From NCBI GenBank assembly GCA_036872755.1, contig JAVHNS010000006.1, forward strand, positions 1,426,001 to 1,490,000: DNA of 64,000 bases, given 5' to 3'. Of this stretch, positions 46,111-57,240 are shown in pieces. The notes below the pieces were generated by a model that worked only from the letters and a program-made list of their open reading frames with translations, did no database searches and was not told the DNA's origin. This DNA is from Orbilia blumenaviensis (lineage: Eukaryota; Ascomycota; Orbiliomycetes; Orbiliales; Orbiliaceae). Numbering within the stretch: the stretch's first letter is position 1; each line of letters begins with the position of its first letter. Position numbers and translations under genes: made by a program.

Positions 46111-48178
46111 TGCTGAACTTTTGGATGCTCTTCACGAAGGCTTGAGAGAGACGTATTGGTGTTGTTCGAGGGGAGCGGAATTGGATCTAACGCGTGATTT
46201 TACCGTCGGTATCGATATCGGTATCGATGTCAATGTAATATGGGTTCGATGATTATTATTCTTAATCGTGCCGATAGATGTAAATTACCGGTATAGGAGG
46301 GACGGATAGGTTGAACAATATTGTGAAGAGGATGCAGAAACAATGGAGGACCAAAGGGGTAAAAAACCAGAACTCTGGAATCGGGATGTGAACACCAAGA
46401 GTGACCAAAAGGACGGGATCCTGGTGAAAGGCAACTACGATGATGAGAATGGGGATCATCGCTCTCGATCGAAGCTGCCTAGCTTTTTGTTTTTGGGTAA
46501 CTGGTAGACGCTGCTAGGAGTGGCGACGCTGAGGGTGACCGAGTGAACAGGGTAAAGTGCGTTTCCTAGGATGATGATGGTAGTGATGGCGATGGCGTTG
46601 AAATAGCGATGAAGCTTTTGGAGATGGGACTGTATCCTGTTGCGCATTCTAGTGGTTCTTTACTATACTATAGTTATCAGAACCTGCAGCTTATGTTCTA
46701 CCTTTAGCACTACTAGTTCTGGTGGGCTCGAGGCTTGGTGGTACTTTAGAAGTCTATAATAGAACCTTTTTTGGCTATATTCTTCTACCTAGGCTGGTTT
46801 TGGTGGTGCCTACAGCTGCACTACTGGATGTTGTATCAACTACACTGTTTACAACAAGGACAATACTATCTGGTCTATGGGTTCCCTATTTCATCAGAGC
46901 GCCAGGAATTCTCAGCCATGGTTATAAAACAGTTTTCCTTGTTGATCAGAAAAGAATATTCTTCATACATGAAAACTATAGCAAACGCTATTGCAAACTA
47001 GATATACTAGATCACGAGACTAACTAGATCATATTCTCAGCCTGAAAAGGCCCGGATTCGCGAACTTAATAAATTGAAATATGTAAATGAACGTGTATTC
47101 ACTTGAAGACGCCTGAATTAAATCCGGCGTCCCCGGCCTTTTGGCCAATCAACACCATCACCAAAACTAGTCTCGAAGCCAGCAGTTAAATATAAATGTA
47201 GATGCAGGAATATAGTCCTTGCCTGTGTGTGTTGATTCTGTTGTAAATTTGAGTGGGTTTCACACTTGTTCGGCATCGCTCTTGATTGCGGGAATGTTAT
47301 GTCAAGTCGGCGCGCCGGGAACATTGCAACTTTATCTGCTGAGGGAAATATGCCTGTTTTTTTCTCTCTAATATGCATATAGCCGAAGAAAGACATATGG
47401 AAGCACCAAGGCAGCAGATCAGGCAGGCTCCCTCGCGAATGTTGTGTCGCATCGCCAGGGATTCATGTGGCCATGGTGACACAGGCCGGTCGACGACGTG
47501 ATATACATGTGAATCAAAAAGGCTTTAAGAGGGAGCCTACAAAAAAAAAAAAAAACAGAATCGCCTCAGTCCTGCATATTTCAACGATCAAGGGATCATT
47601 ATCCGGAATCTAGAACCACCCGCTATCGCAATCGATATGCATCCTCGCGTAGCGTCGGGACTGACACTATTAAATAGTCGATTGTCGCGGCCGGCTCAAG
47701 CTTCCCTGGCCCCTGTCAAAGAATAATATATTAACTAGAGTAGGAAGGATCCTCCAATGTCACCACGCACAGCATTCCTAATGAAGAAGTATCTTGTGAG
47801 CCTCAGCGAGGGATTTCATTCGTTTCCTCCCTGTTGAAATGTTGCTGATAACGACACGTTGGTAGGCTGCTTGTTTAGCCCCGCAACCTGGTATGTCTCT
47901 TATTTTCGATCGCAGTTACGTTGGCAGCTGCCATTTGCGACATCTATGAAGCCGATATTATGTATTTAACTATATAATGGTGAAATGGATCATTTTCCGT
48001 CTTGGGTTTTTTCATTCCAGTGTTTATAAATCCAACTTCTACTACATTATAATCGAGACTGTTATTATTCGTTACTCGGGGTTTTAACACTTATAAAACC
48101 GTCGTTTAAAATTTGCAAATCTCAGGGCCTAAATTTGGTTTCCTATTATTATACCACAGAAATACAAATATATACGAA
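46111..48178. other. Intergenic region with two overlapping small hydrophobic frames
   Basis: On the minus strand two ATG frames overlap by four bases: 46647-46456 (63 codons, one hydrophobic helix) and 46459-46262 (65 codons, two hydrophobic segments). They could be one small membrane protein with an unseen intron, but no family was recognised. A plus-strand 101-codon frame (46722-47027) is also unassigned. A15 lies at 47541-47555. Confidence 0.3.
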
Positions 48179-48804
48179 ATGCAGCTCCTTGCTACTCTTG
48201 TTGCCGCTCTCGGCTTCGCTAGGTATGTGGTGCACGTTGTACCCCGAGACCATATGGCCATGAATAAAGCTTAAAGACACTTGACGCTAACACTCACTCC
48301 CTCCTCAGCGCCGCCCTCGCCGCCCCCCCTCCAGTCCCAGAACCCACTGTAACCAGAGTTACCAACATTGGCGCCAAAGCCGAACCAACAATCACTAGAA
48401 CAGTGAACCCTGTTGTCGCCGAACCAACTATCACTAGAACAGTCAACCCCATCGGTAAAGAAGACCGAGAACCAACCGTCACCAGAATAGTCAACCCCGG
48501 CGGTAAAGATAACCAAGAGCCCACCGTTACAAGAATCACAAGTACTCGACCGGCCTGTACCACAAGGTTCACCGTCACAACTTCTTATCCATATGTATCT
48601 ACTCGTGGCGGGAACAAGTGCGCCACCATAGTATACAAAAGCCTGGCTGCTATCCCGCTCGATCTCAATTGCAAGGGTTGTGATTTGAAAGTCGTCACAA
48701 AATTGGTCGGTAAATGCACGAAGCCAGAGGTGACTGTTACCAGGTCATCTACTTTGTTGAGGATTCCAATGTGCTATTATTTCCCCACTCCTGTCCCGAA
48801 CTAA
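48179..48804 (+). CDS. Small secreted protein with five EPT[V/I]TR repeats, 179 aa
   Basis: Exon 1 (48179-48222) encodes the signal peptide start; an 86-nt intron (GTATGT...CTCAG, GCTAAC branch) joins it at phase 2 to exon 2 (48309-48804). The predicted signal peptide is MQLLATLVAALGFASAALA, with cleavage near residue 19 or 20. Mature residues 26-95 contain five imperfect repeats beginning EPT[V/I]TR at residues 26, 40, 53, 69 and 85, each followed by a VNP- or GGK-type spacer. The C-terminal half has six Cys, which could form three disulfides. Small size, a signal peptide split by an intron and even-numbered Cys fit a secreted effector or wall-associated protein. No family was recognised. 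Confidence 0.82.
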
Positions 48805-50078
48805 GTATCTTGGAAGAAGGGAATATACAAGCAAGAATTCGGACGTTTGTCTCGGTCGGGATACGATGTATATTATGCCGTAAACGCGGTATTAATATCT
48901 GATTTTTTTCTAGCTCGCTATTTGATTCCATTACGGGCTTATAAATGTATATATTTTACGAATCAATTATGATAGTTCAGATGTCCCGTTTTATACCAAA
49001 TTTGCTTTAAAACCTAGCTGACTTAACTTTGAGCGGTGCAAGTATATGCATAAGCAGTCCTATGAAGCGCCTTTCATACTTTGAAGAGGTGATTGTTTAA
49101 TGAGACTGTTTATATTAAAAGTAAAGCTTCCAATGTCATAGACTTAGCTGCCTAGAGTCAAAATTTCAATCTCAAAGTATACCGATTATACTATGTGCGC
49201 TTGATTAGGAAGCTGTATAAAGGAATGCCGTGGGACGGGCGGCTGCAGAGTTAGAAATCCAAACCAAACTACTGCAGGCTAACACAGCTGACCTGTAGGG
49301 TATTTTAACACGAGAGCGTTCTTCCTTTTTTTATAATTTATGTAAATTGTATTTTGCGTTTTCCTGCTTTATATAACATCTTTTTTTTGCAAGGACATAC
49401 ATTTCATTGCATTTGCATATTTGTGTATCAAAGAGAAACCTGAGAGGTTGCCCATGATGAACGAGAGCAAAAACAAAAAAGAGAACTTGGAAGAAGATAG
49501 GAAATCGTGATTTGGCCTCTTCCCAAACCCGTGGATATGATAGGAGACAGAAAGAAATCTCGAAGGGCAGGAACAAAACGGACCCGGGCCTCGAAAAAGA
49601 AATCCTGAAGATAAATAACAATCAAGAACTCCACATTTGTGTAAAAGGTCGGAACACCGTTGATAATCAGAAAGATGTCGACATAAAGGGAAAAAAGAAA
49701 GAAAAAGCAAAGAACCCCTCCAACCAATTTTGTAAAAAATTCCCACAACGAAGAAACACTAACGAGGAAGAAGATAGGAATACACAACGAAGAAACCCAA
49801 GGAGAAATTCCACGACGATCGTAAAAACGATAGAATCATAAGTCTTCAACTTTTCGAGCAAAATCTGAAAAGGACATACTTTTCCAGGTAGCTAGGAATC
49901 CTCAAATAGGAAAAAAAAAAAAAAAAAGAGCAAAAACAATAAACACCAACCATATGACTAGGATAGGGATATCTTTAAGAGAATAAAAGCGCAAGGGATA
50001 TGAAAGAAACAAAAAGGTACTAAGGGTAGCAGGCTCTAGGCCGCTGGGTATAGGTGAGAGGGAAACAAGGCCGGTGCT
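48805..50078. other. Intergenic region, A-rich toward the 3' end of the next gene
   Basis: From about 49320 to 50030 the plus strand is strongly A-rich (A17 at 49911-49927). It gives Lys/Asn-rich frames on one strand and Phe/Leu/Ser-rich frames on the other. These look compositional. It probably includes the 3' untranslated region of the gene at 50079. Confidence 0.45.
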
Positions 50079-51899
50079 CTAGACAGCGGCAGGGTTCGCG
50101 CTGATACGAGTGTCTGCGAACAATGGTTCTAGTGGCACCGGGAACGGGACTGGTGGGGTTGGAGTCTTCTGTCTGCTGGGCTGGGTGGCGTCTGACTTTC
50201 TTCGCTGGGAAGGCGTAAGCGACGAATCTTTCCGTGGTGCATTCTTCTTGATGCCCGAGGAGTGGATACCACCGACAACGCTGTTGGTTCTCGAGAGTGC
50301 ATTATTCTGGTTCGCTCGGAATGCTGTGACGGGGACTGAGAAGGCACGGATTGGTGAGGAATCAGAGCCTCGGCGGTCTTCCGAGACAAGCGCGATTTCA
50401 TCGAAAGCAACAATGTCTTCTGGGGCGGCATCAAGATGGTGTTCAACAATATAATCGCCCCACTGAGTGGTATCAAATATCGAAGAAGCATCCCACTCGG
50501 ATCCAAGGAAGATATTTTTGTTGAAAGAGGAGGATGAATCCCAATCTTCGCTAGGGATGGAAGTACTGTATTGACTTTGAGATGGGAGGTAGGCGAAAAG
50601 CTCCTCACTCGCCTTGGCACCCGGAGTCGAAACTGCAGTATTGCTGCTGCTCAGATCTGCTTTGCGGTGATAGTCATCCACAGTCATAGTGAGGACTCGG
50701 TGGAAGCCGTCGACCTTTTCAACGATGCAAAGAAGACGTTCAGGATTGAGCTTGAAGAATCCGGTTCTAGGGGGAGAAAATCCCTTCTTGACGGGCTTAG
50801 TTGGAGTCTTCTCATTGGTCGATTCTGGGACTGGAGTCGGAGACGGCGATCTCGAGGGGATGGAAGGCACTATTGTCATGTCAGAAGGGCTATCGATCGT
50901 GTAAACAGGGCTATCCTGCTTACCATCGTAGATAGTAGCATCGCTATCATAGTCAGAATCTTCCAACGCTTCATCGGAATAGTAAAGCTCAAACATGTCG
51001 TCTGAGTTTTCGCCATTGTCGCCACAAATAGTAGACGAATATTTCAGGATCTCCCGAACGACTGGGTCTTCCATGTCCATGTAGATATCTTCGTTGTCAT
51101 CGTCACTGTCCTCTGAAAGAGCAGCAGGCGAATGAGGGATCTCAAATTCGGTGGGGATGTTCTCCAAGAAACCGTCTTCGGAGGCTGATGCTGGTGGAGC
51201 CCCGATAATAAAATCTGTCTCCTCATCGAGAATGCTTTGGTCGTCGTCGTCAAGGTCATCCATGTCATCATCATCCAACTCGTCGATGTCAGATGTCAGC
51301 TCATCATCTTCAATGTCGCTGGCTTCTGATTCAGAAATCATGCTATTGTACTCATTGAGTGCGCTTTCATCGTCGTCAATCTCGAGATCCATTGTCAAGG
51401 ACGAGCAGTCGCTATCGCTGTCATAAGCGAAGATTGGAGCACCGCTGCGTTTCTTGGTTGGCGTCTCGTCCTGGTGGTGGTGGCGTGCGAACGCCCCGAG
51501 TGTACTAGGCCCCGCGCTGCCGCTATTGCTGCCTGTCTTCTTATTGCGGATTTTCTTGGAGGAATGTTGTTTTTTGCCTTTAAGATGACCTCTGGATGTC
51601 AGTGCGGGGCCTTTAACATAGGGTTTGTCGGTTGAGTCTTCGGAGCCATCTTCGCTGTCGTTACCTTCTCCCTCGGCGATTTGGCTCGAGTCGTCTCCAG
51701 TGTGGTCCCAGGATCCTTTAATTTCAGCCTTCTTAGGAGGTTTGTTGCTGGAGCTGTGTTTCTTGCTTTTCGGTTTCGAGATTCGGTTGCCACCAGAGCT
51801 GGGCTTGTGGAAGATGTCTTCGATATCCTTGCGGGTACTTCTAGGGGTACGGCACGATGCCAAAGTCCACTCCATCCTCATTCTATTGTGACGAGCCAT
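50079..51899 (-). CDS. Acidic, Ser-rich, largely disordered protein, 606 aa
   Basis: A single-exon frame; ATG at 51899 gives MARHNRMRMEWTLAS, and the frame extends nine codons further only from a GTG. The first 130 residues are basic and Lys/Ser-rich (SKPKSKKHSSSNKPPKK), which suggests a nuclear signal. A strongly acidic middle follows (for example DELDDDDMDDLDDDDQS). After a Pro/Ser linker there is a more ordered part around GFFKLNPERLLCIVEKVDGFHRVLTMTVDD, then WGDYIVEHHLD. The tail is again disordered. The pattern suggests a nuclear regulator with an acidic activation region. No named family could be assigned. Its upstream region is unusually long. Confidence 0.8.
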   Translation of the reverse strand: MARHNRMRMEWTLASCRTPRSTRKDIEDIFHKPSSGGNRISKPKSKKHSSSNKPPKKAEIKGSWDHTGDDSSQIAEGEGNDSEDGSEDSTDKPYVKGPALTSRGHLKGKKQHSSKKIRNKKTGSNSGSAGPSTLGAFARHHHQDETPTKKRSGAPIFAYDSDSDCSSLTMDLEIDDDESALNEYNSMISESEASDIEDDELTSDIDELDDDDMDDLDDDDQSILDEETDFIIGAPPASASEDGFLENIPTEFEIPHSPAALSEDSDDDNEDIYMDMEDPVVREILKYSSTICGDNGENSDDMFELYYSDEALEDSDYDSDATIYDGKQDSPVYTIDSPSDMTIVPSIPSRSPSPTPVPESTNEKTPTKPVKKGFSPPRTGFFKLNPERLLCIVEKVDGFHRVLTMTVDDYHRKADLSSSNTAVSTPGAKASEELFAYLPSQSQYSTSIPSEDWDSSSSFNKNIFLGSEWDASSIFDTTQWGDYIVEHHLDAAPEDIVAFDEIALVSEDRRGSDSSPIRAFSVPVTAFRANQNNALSRTNSVVGGIHSSGIKKNAPRKDSSLTPSQRRKSDATQPSRQKTPTPPVPFPVPLEPLFADTRISANPAAV

Positions 51900-53508
51900 T
51901 GCGATTATAGAAGCCGGAATTAACACGGACGAACTATGTTTCTAACAGTGGACGAAGAGACCAATTGGGTATATCCAATGGCAATGAGTGAAATATGAAG
52001 CTTATAAGTCGGCACCTCTTCACACGTATACAGGAAGAATGGGTGTGTTTATGTTATGATTGTAGAGTCTGCCCGTCATCATGTTAGCATCGAGTAGCCG
52101 CATATTGAGCAATTCTTGGGATGCCAGCATACCTCAAGAATTGAATACGCCAATTGCTACTCGGCAAATTCGGCAGCACTGATTATATCAGCAGGGAATA
52201 GTGTAAATAGTCGATATAGGGGTCGAAGGGTTCGGTATTGCAGAGGAATAAAACTTTTGGGCAGGTGCAGGTTCGGTAGAATTCAAAAAACTTTTTGGTT
52301 TGAATCCCAGAATCACAGTGTAAAAAACGCCAAACAAATGTATGGTATATATCAATGCAAGCGGTGAAAGGAAACAATCACTTTTGGAGTTCACAAGGCT
52401 TTATTTAACCGAGTAAAATAAGAAATAGATAAAAGAAGAAGCTTTGGAGAGTTTTCTTTCTACCTTCCAAAGCCTTTCTGTCTATGGGGGGGCTTCACGA
52501 TAGGCAGAATTTGGGAGTGTTGGAGAAATGTGTTGTTGGTGAAGTTGAAACGGCTGTTTGCGACCAAACTGCCAAGAAAAAAGGTGTCGGAAAATTCTGT
52601 TCAGCTAAGGGACCAGTATGAGCGAGAAAAAAAGGTAATCAGGATAGAGTTGGGAAGAAATGTCTGAGTCTTCTAGATCAAATGGCGGATGGTCACTTAT
52701 GAAGGTGAAAGAGTTTTCTTTTAGTTTTTTTTTTTTCTCTTTCTTTCTTTCTTTTCTTCCTCGTCTGCTTTTCGGAGCTCTTGGAAGGGGTACTAGGCGG
52801 AACCTCAGGATGTGGGCTAGCTAGCTAGATATGGTGGGACGGGGGAGACGCTTTTGATGCAAAGTGGTCTTGTTCTCTCTTCTCGAATAATGCGACAACG
52901 AGATTGAGAAGGGGGATGGAATCCGATGATAACCAGTCTGCCCCGCTCAATATCGTTGGGATTGTGGTTGTGATTGGTTTGGGTGCAGGCTGAGAGCTTC
53001 TGGGGTCGATTGGGAGTGCAATATATGATCTTTTTCACCAAAGATCAAAGGCACGGATAGATCGCGTGTGGATGGTTGTCGTCGTCGTAGTATATAGGAC
53101 AGATATAGATGTGTAGGAGTGGTAGTATATATATACTTCAGTATTTTAAGTACTTTAAGTAGATATATCTATCTATCTATATATCCTAAAGTCGAATGAT
53201 AGCGAATAGATCAATGATCTTGTTTTTTCTTGGATCAGGACGATGATTTTATTGATCAAGTCGTCCAATATTCGTTCCGTTCTTCGATATCGTTCGTACT
53301 ATGTTGCTAAAGCTGATGGCTGAGATAACGGAGTATATACTTCGCTACCCCAGAGGGCAATTTACAGCTCTGCGACAACCTGCATGTTGATGTACTAATT
53401 CTATGGTTCCAATGTTGAATTGCTGTTGGTTGGAAAGGGGGGGATTAGATTAGATATTACTATCAAAGTAGCTTGGTCCCTGCGAGAAGAAAGAGTGAGA
53501 TAAGTTCC

Positions 53509-53590
53509 GAAAGGAAGAAAGAGGAAGAGGGAAAGAAAGGGAAGAGGGAAAGGGAAGAAGAAGGGAAGGAGAAGAGAAGAAGAAAAAGGA
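53509..53590 (+). repeat. 82-base pure polypurine tract
   Basis: Only A and G occur from 53509 to 53590 on the plus strand, in irregular GAA, GGA and GGGAAA units. The complementary polypyrimidine strand is the sense strand of the gene starting at 51899, 1.6 kb away. Long tracts of this kind can adopt triplex structure and often occur in fungal promoters. Confidence 0.75.
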
Positions 53591-54007
53591 TTGGCAGGAA
53601 TTCGGGGAAGCGATGGCGGTTTAAAGCCAGCTCTCGTTTGCAACATTAACGTTTTGTAGCACCACCGTCTCCGCTGCAGCAGCTGTTATTTTAACTTACT
53701 TCTTCTGACACTTTACTAACTAACTAGGGAAGTACCAAGTAAGAAGTAATAAGTAAATAATAAGTAAATATGTGAATAAGTACTTATCCGGAGTATAGGA
53801 TGTACTGCACTCTCGGACCCAGAAAGCTTCGAAAGTTAACTCAGACTCAGGTTTTAAACTTCGACCTCAACTTATTTGATCCTCCCGTCTGTTCCTTCGT
53901 TCCACCAGGGCTAACAGGTAGTTTTCCAGTCAGCACCACCCGCCATCTGCTTTGGTTGTCAATTGAGAAGGCCAAAGATGGTCCTATTTCTGAGTCGATC
54001 AGAGAGC

Positions 54008-54034
54008 TTTTTTTTTTTTTTTTTTTTTTTTTTT
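54008..54034. repeat. T27 homopolymer
   Basis: An uninterrupted run of 27 T on the plus strand, followed by a T/C-rich stretch. Its exact length may be unreliable in an assembly. Confidence 0.8.
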
Positions 54035-57000
54035 CCTTCCTTTTTCTTCCCGTCTGATGCTGCTAATTGAAGGCAGGAAAAAAAAAAAAACAACTTGAAC
54101 AGCCTGATCAAACAGGCAAACGATCAGTGCAGCCACTGCAGTGTTGGGTAGGATGTCACTCGACAATCGATCCATCCGAGCCTCTTCCTTCCCTCGACAT
54201 GCTTCTCCTTCATCTCCCTGCACTAAGGGAAAAAAAATTATAATTTTTTCATGCCAGGTATCGATGCTTTTTTCGTTTTTTGTGGGCGTGAGACAGGGTG
54301 GGATGGTGCCCAAGCTAACCAGCGGGGCCCGCACTAGTCCCTATCAGGTTTAGCCGGCTCATGCATGGCTTCATGGACCCGCCTGATGGAAGCTTTGGTC
54401 AACAAGTACCGGGAGCTCTATCGCGACTGACAAGGTACCTTGCAAAAAGGGTCTTTAGAAGTGGGATGTTGGGTATATCGATACCGTCCCGCTATTTCAT
54501 GAACCAATCGTCTCGAAACAAGGGAATGCTGGAGCCCATGCTTGTGTTCATGGATTCTCCAGAAGCACTTTACCAGCAACGGCCAGCGAATCCATGACAT
54601 GATGGCAACTCTGACATCCATACGCACATACAGACCGACATAAATACATACGCACTACTTCTTGATACCGAAGTACATACATATGTCTCCCACATGGAAG
54701 TCCGGAGTACAGACAGCATGCAATAAATGCACTGTGTATCTTGACTGATTGCATCTGACCGCCTCTCGGCTGGGATTTCATCCTTCGTCTTCGGTCGTGT
54801 GTCGACGGATTATCTTGTTGCTCACAGTCAGCTAGCATATGCCTATGCCTAACCTACTCACTCTGATTCATTTCCGACTCGACTCTTCCGGTTGAACTGG
54901 CCGCCCGGCGCTCTAGCCTGCCAGGCTTCAGACTATATCGAACACCATTATATAGTATAACTGTAGCGGAAATTCGGCAACGTCTCAGTCTTCCGAATCC
55001 AAAGAGATCAGCTTTCCTATGGCGTCAGATAGCTTCCAAGTCTCTGGAAACCTATCCATCGATATCTGCTCAAATTCTCCCATAAGAGTAACCATCAGCC
55101 TTGAGATACGGCCAACATTCCAACGTCTTAATTCCCTTGCATTTAACTTTTTTATCATATGCATGCAACTTCCGCTGGGTCCTTTGTACCTCTACAAGCC
55201 AAATGGCAAAAAAAAAAAAAAAAAAAACACAACACCTTCTTTTGGCCCACCAACTTAATCATATGGAAATCAACAGTCTTGAAAAAGATCCGATGAATCG
55301 ATTGGGCAAATGTGGGACCGGCTGCTCGACCTTCCCTGTTAGTGCATCCTTCTTTCTTGCAGCCCAAGGGAAAGACGTTTGAATGCATGAATCTGCAGAA
55401 ATACTAGATACAGTACGTATTTTTAGGATTCTGATAATGAAGATGACCCGTCAGACCAGAATTCAATTCTCGTCATGTTCACGGCCTTCGTTTTCTCACA
55501 AGGCGGAGCAACGTTCGTTAGTGAAACTGCGAATTAAGGAAAAAGAAAACGCTGCCTCTGAAAACAGAGGTAGGCGCGGCATACGAATTGCGAAAAGCAA
55601 GATGGCTTTAACTTGTTGGCAGGCATTATCAGCCAGTATGCAATGCAATGGCAAGAAACGGCATTCGTCGTCCCTTCTCGCCATTAACGGGATTTTCCCC
55701 AGCTGGGAAACAGGATATGATCTTCGAGACCCTCAAGATCCAGGATGCATGCCATAGTAGATGATCCTCCTCTCAACCCTCGTTTTCGCCGTAAGCCATG
55801 AGGTAGCCTCTCACGGAGTGGAGAATCGATTGTCCCTTCCCATGCCGTAATATTAGCTTCACCCTCGAGACCGTCAGTGTTCCATGTTAGCCTTTCGCTT
55901 GCGAATCAATTAGCCTCTGAGAAGGCAAAATCCTGCAAGCTAAAAGTTCTCAATTGCAATTATCCGACCCCCGAAACAAGACCACCCATACCCTGAACCA
56001 ATGGAAGCATTCCGTTATTCAAGAAGCGATGTCATAGAATTAGCACAAAATGTGGAGAAGCTTATTCCTTCTTGAATATACATGAACCTTGTCTCGTGAT
56101 CAACTCTGCTGACGACTTTTGAGGTGCAGTTCTGCATAAAGCCCCATTATTTAGCCTTGAAGTCCATAACATCTCAGATTTTTTACTGTTACGACACAGA
56201 AAACGCGGGGTGTTTTTTTATTTTCGCTTGTTACAAATGAAAGCTTTTTACCAGGATTGATTATGACAGTCGTCTTGGCTCCTGCCGCTTATCGATAAGG
56301 GCTTTCTCCGATTTCTGGGCCAGGGTTAAATCGACAGGGGTCTTGCGACAAAACGTGATCTGAAAATTCTGCACCAAAGTGTCGGATATACGGTATCGAA
56401 ACGTTCGAAACTGCACTGTTGACGATGCAATATGTCGATAAAACGTTTTGACGTCGATACGTCAATATCCGCCAACGTCAACGTCTGCGTGGGGGGTTTT
56501 GTCTCATCGAGCTACTACTCTAACTAGCCCACCTTTTACTGCTCCAAATATTAGCTAATTCATCTATTGTCGTCCCATCCTCGCCACGACTGCAGGCATT
56601 CTCCTCAAGCGTAATGAACGGATAGAAGAACCATGGCCTTCAAACAACAACATTCGTCTTTTCCATTCACTATCTTGACTAAACAGGCTAGCTAATCTCA
56701 TATTGACACCTGTTTCCTGCATGGAGCTCAATTGATCGTCTATCCTTTGTGAATGGCCACTGCCCAACAACTTGCCCCTCCGACCTCTCACCATTTCAAA
56801 TGCTCACACTCTCACCATTGCGACAGACTGTAACTCACCAAGCTATTTACGGACACATGTACACTAGCCATTGGCGTGCACGGGCAAAGGAATGAGAGCG
56901 CTGACCAGTATAGGCAACCAGGTTCCTCCAACTGCACTCTCTATAGCCTAGACAGCTGGGGCTATATCGTATTTTCGGGAGCGCTCCCCACACTGCACGC

Positions 57001-57214
57001 TAGTTTTATTGCATGAGCCGACATTTCGCTGCTGCAAGCATTAACCTGCCTTTTGAAAGGAAAAACCCCAACCAAGAGCTCGTTTGTTGGCCGTCGCACT
57101 AGTCGCCCGGCTATAGCATCTTGCTTGTAAATTCCTGGCAATAATGCTAGCTATTTCTTGAGCGGGGCTTGGGTGTGGGTTGTTTTTGGCATGTGCATGT
57201 GGGCTTGTTACCTC

Positions 57215-57240
57215 TTTTTTTTTTTTTTTTTTTTTTTTTT
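57215..57240. repeat. T26 homopolymer
   Basis: An uninterrupted run of 26 T on the plus strand. On the minus strand this could be the poly(A) end of a decayed retroposon, but no coding remnant is seen next to it. Confidence 0.8.

Noticed and set aside
46262..46459. PMP3-type small proteolipid
   Set aside because: The length and hydrophobicity are similar, but the conserved glycine, cysteine and proline pattern of that family is not present.
49428..49787. 119-codon Phe/Leu/Ser-rich minus-strand frame, possible membrane protein
   Set aside because: The strand opposite is uniformly A-rich, so hydrophobic codons arise from composition; other frames there are equally open.
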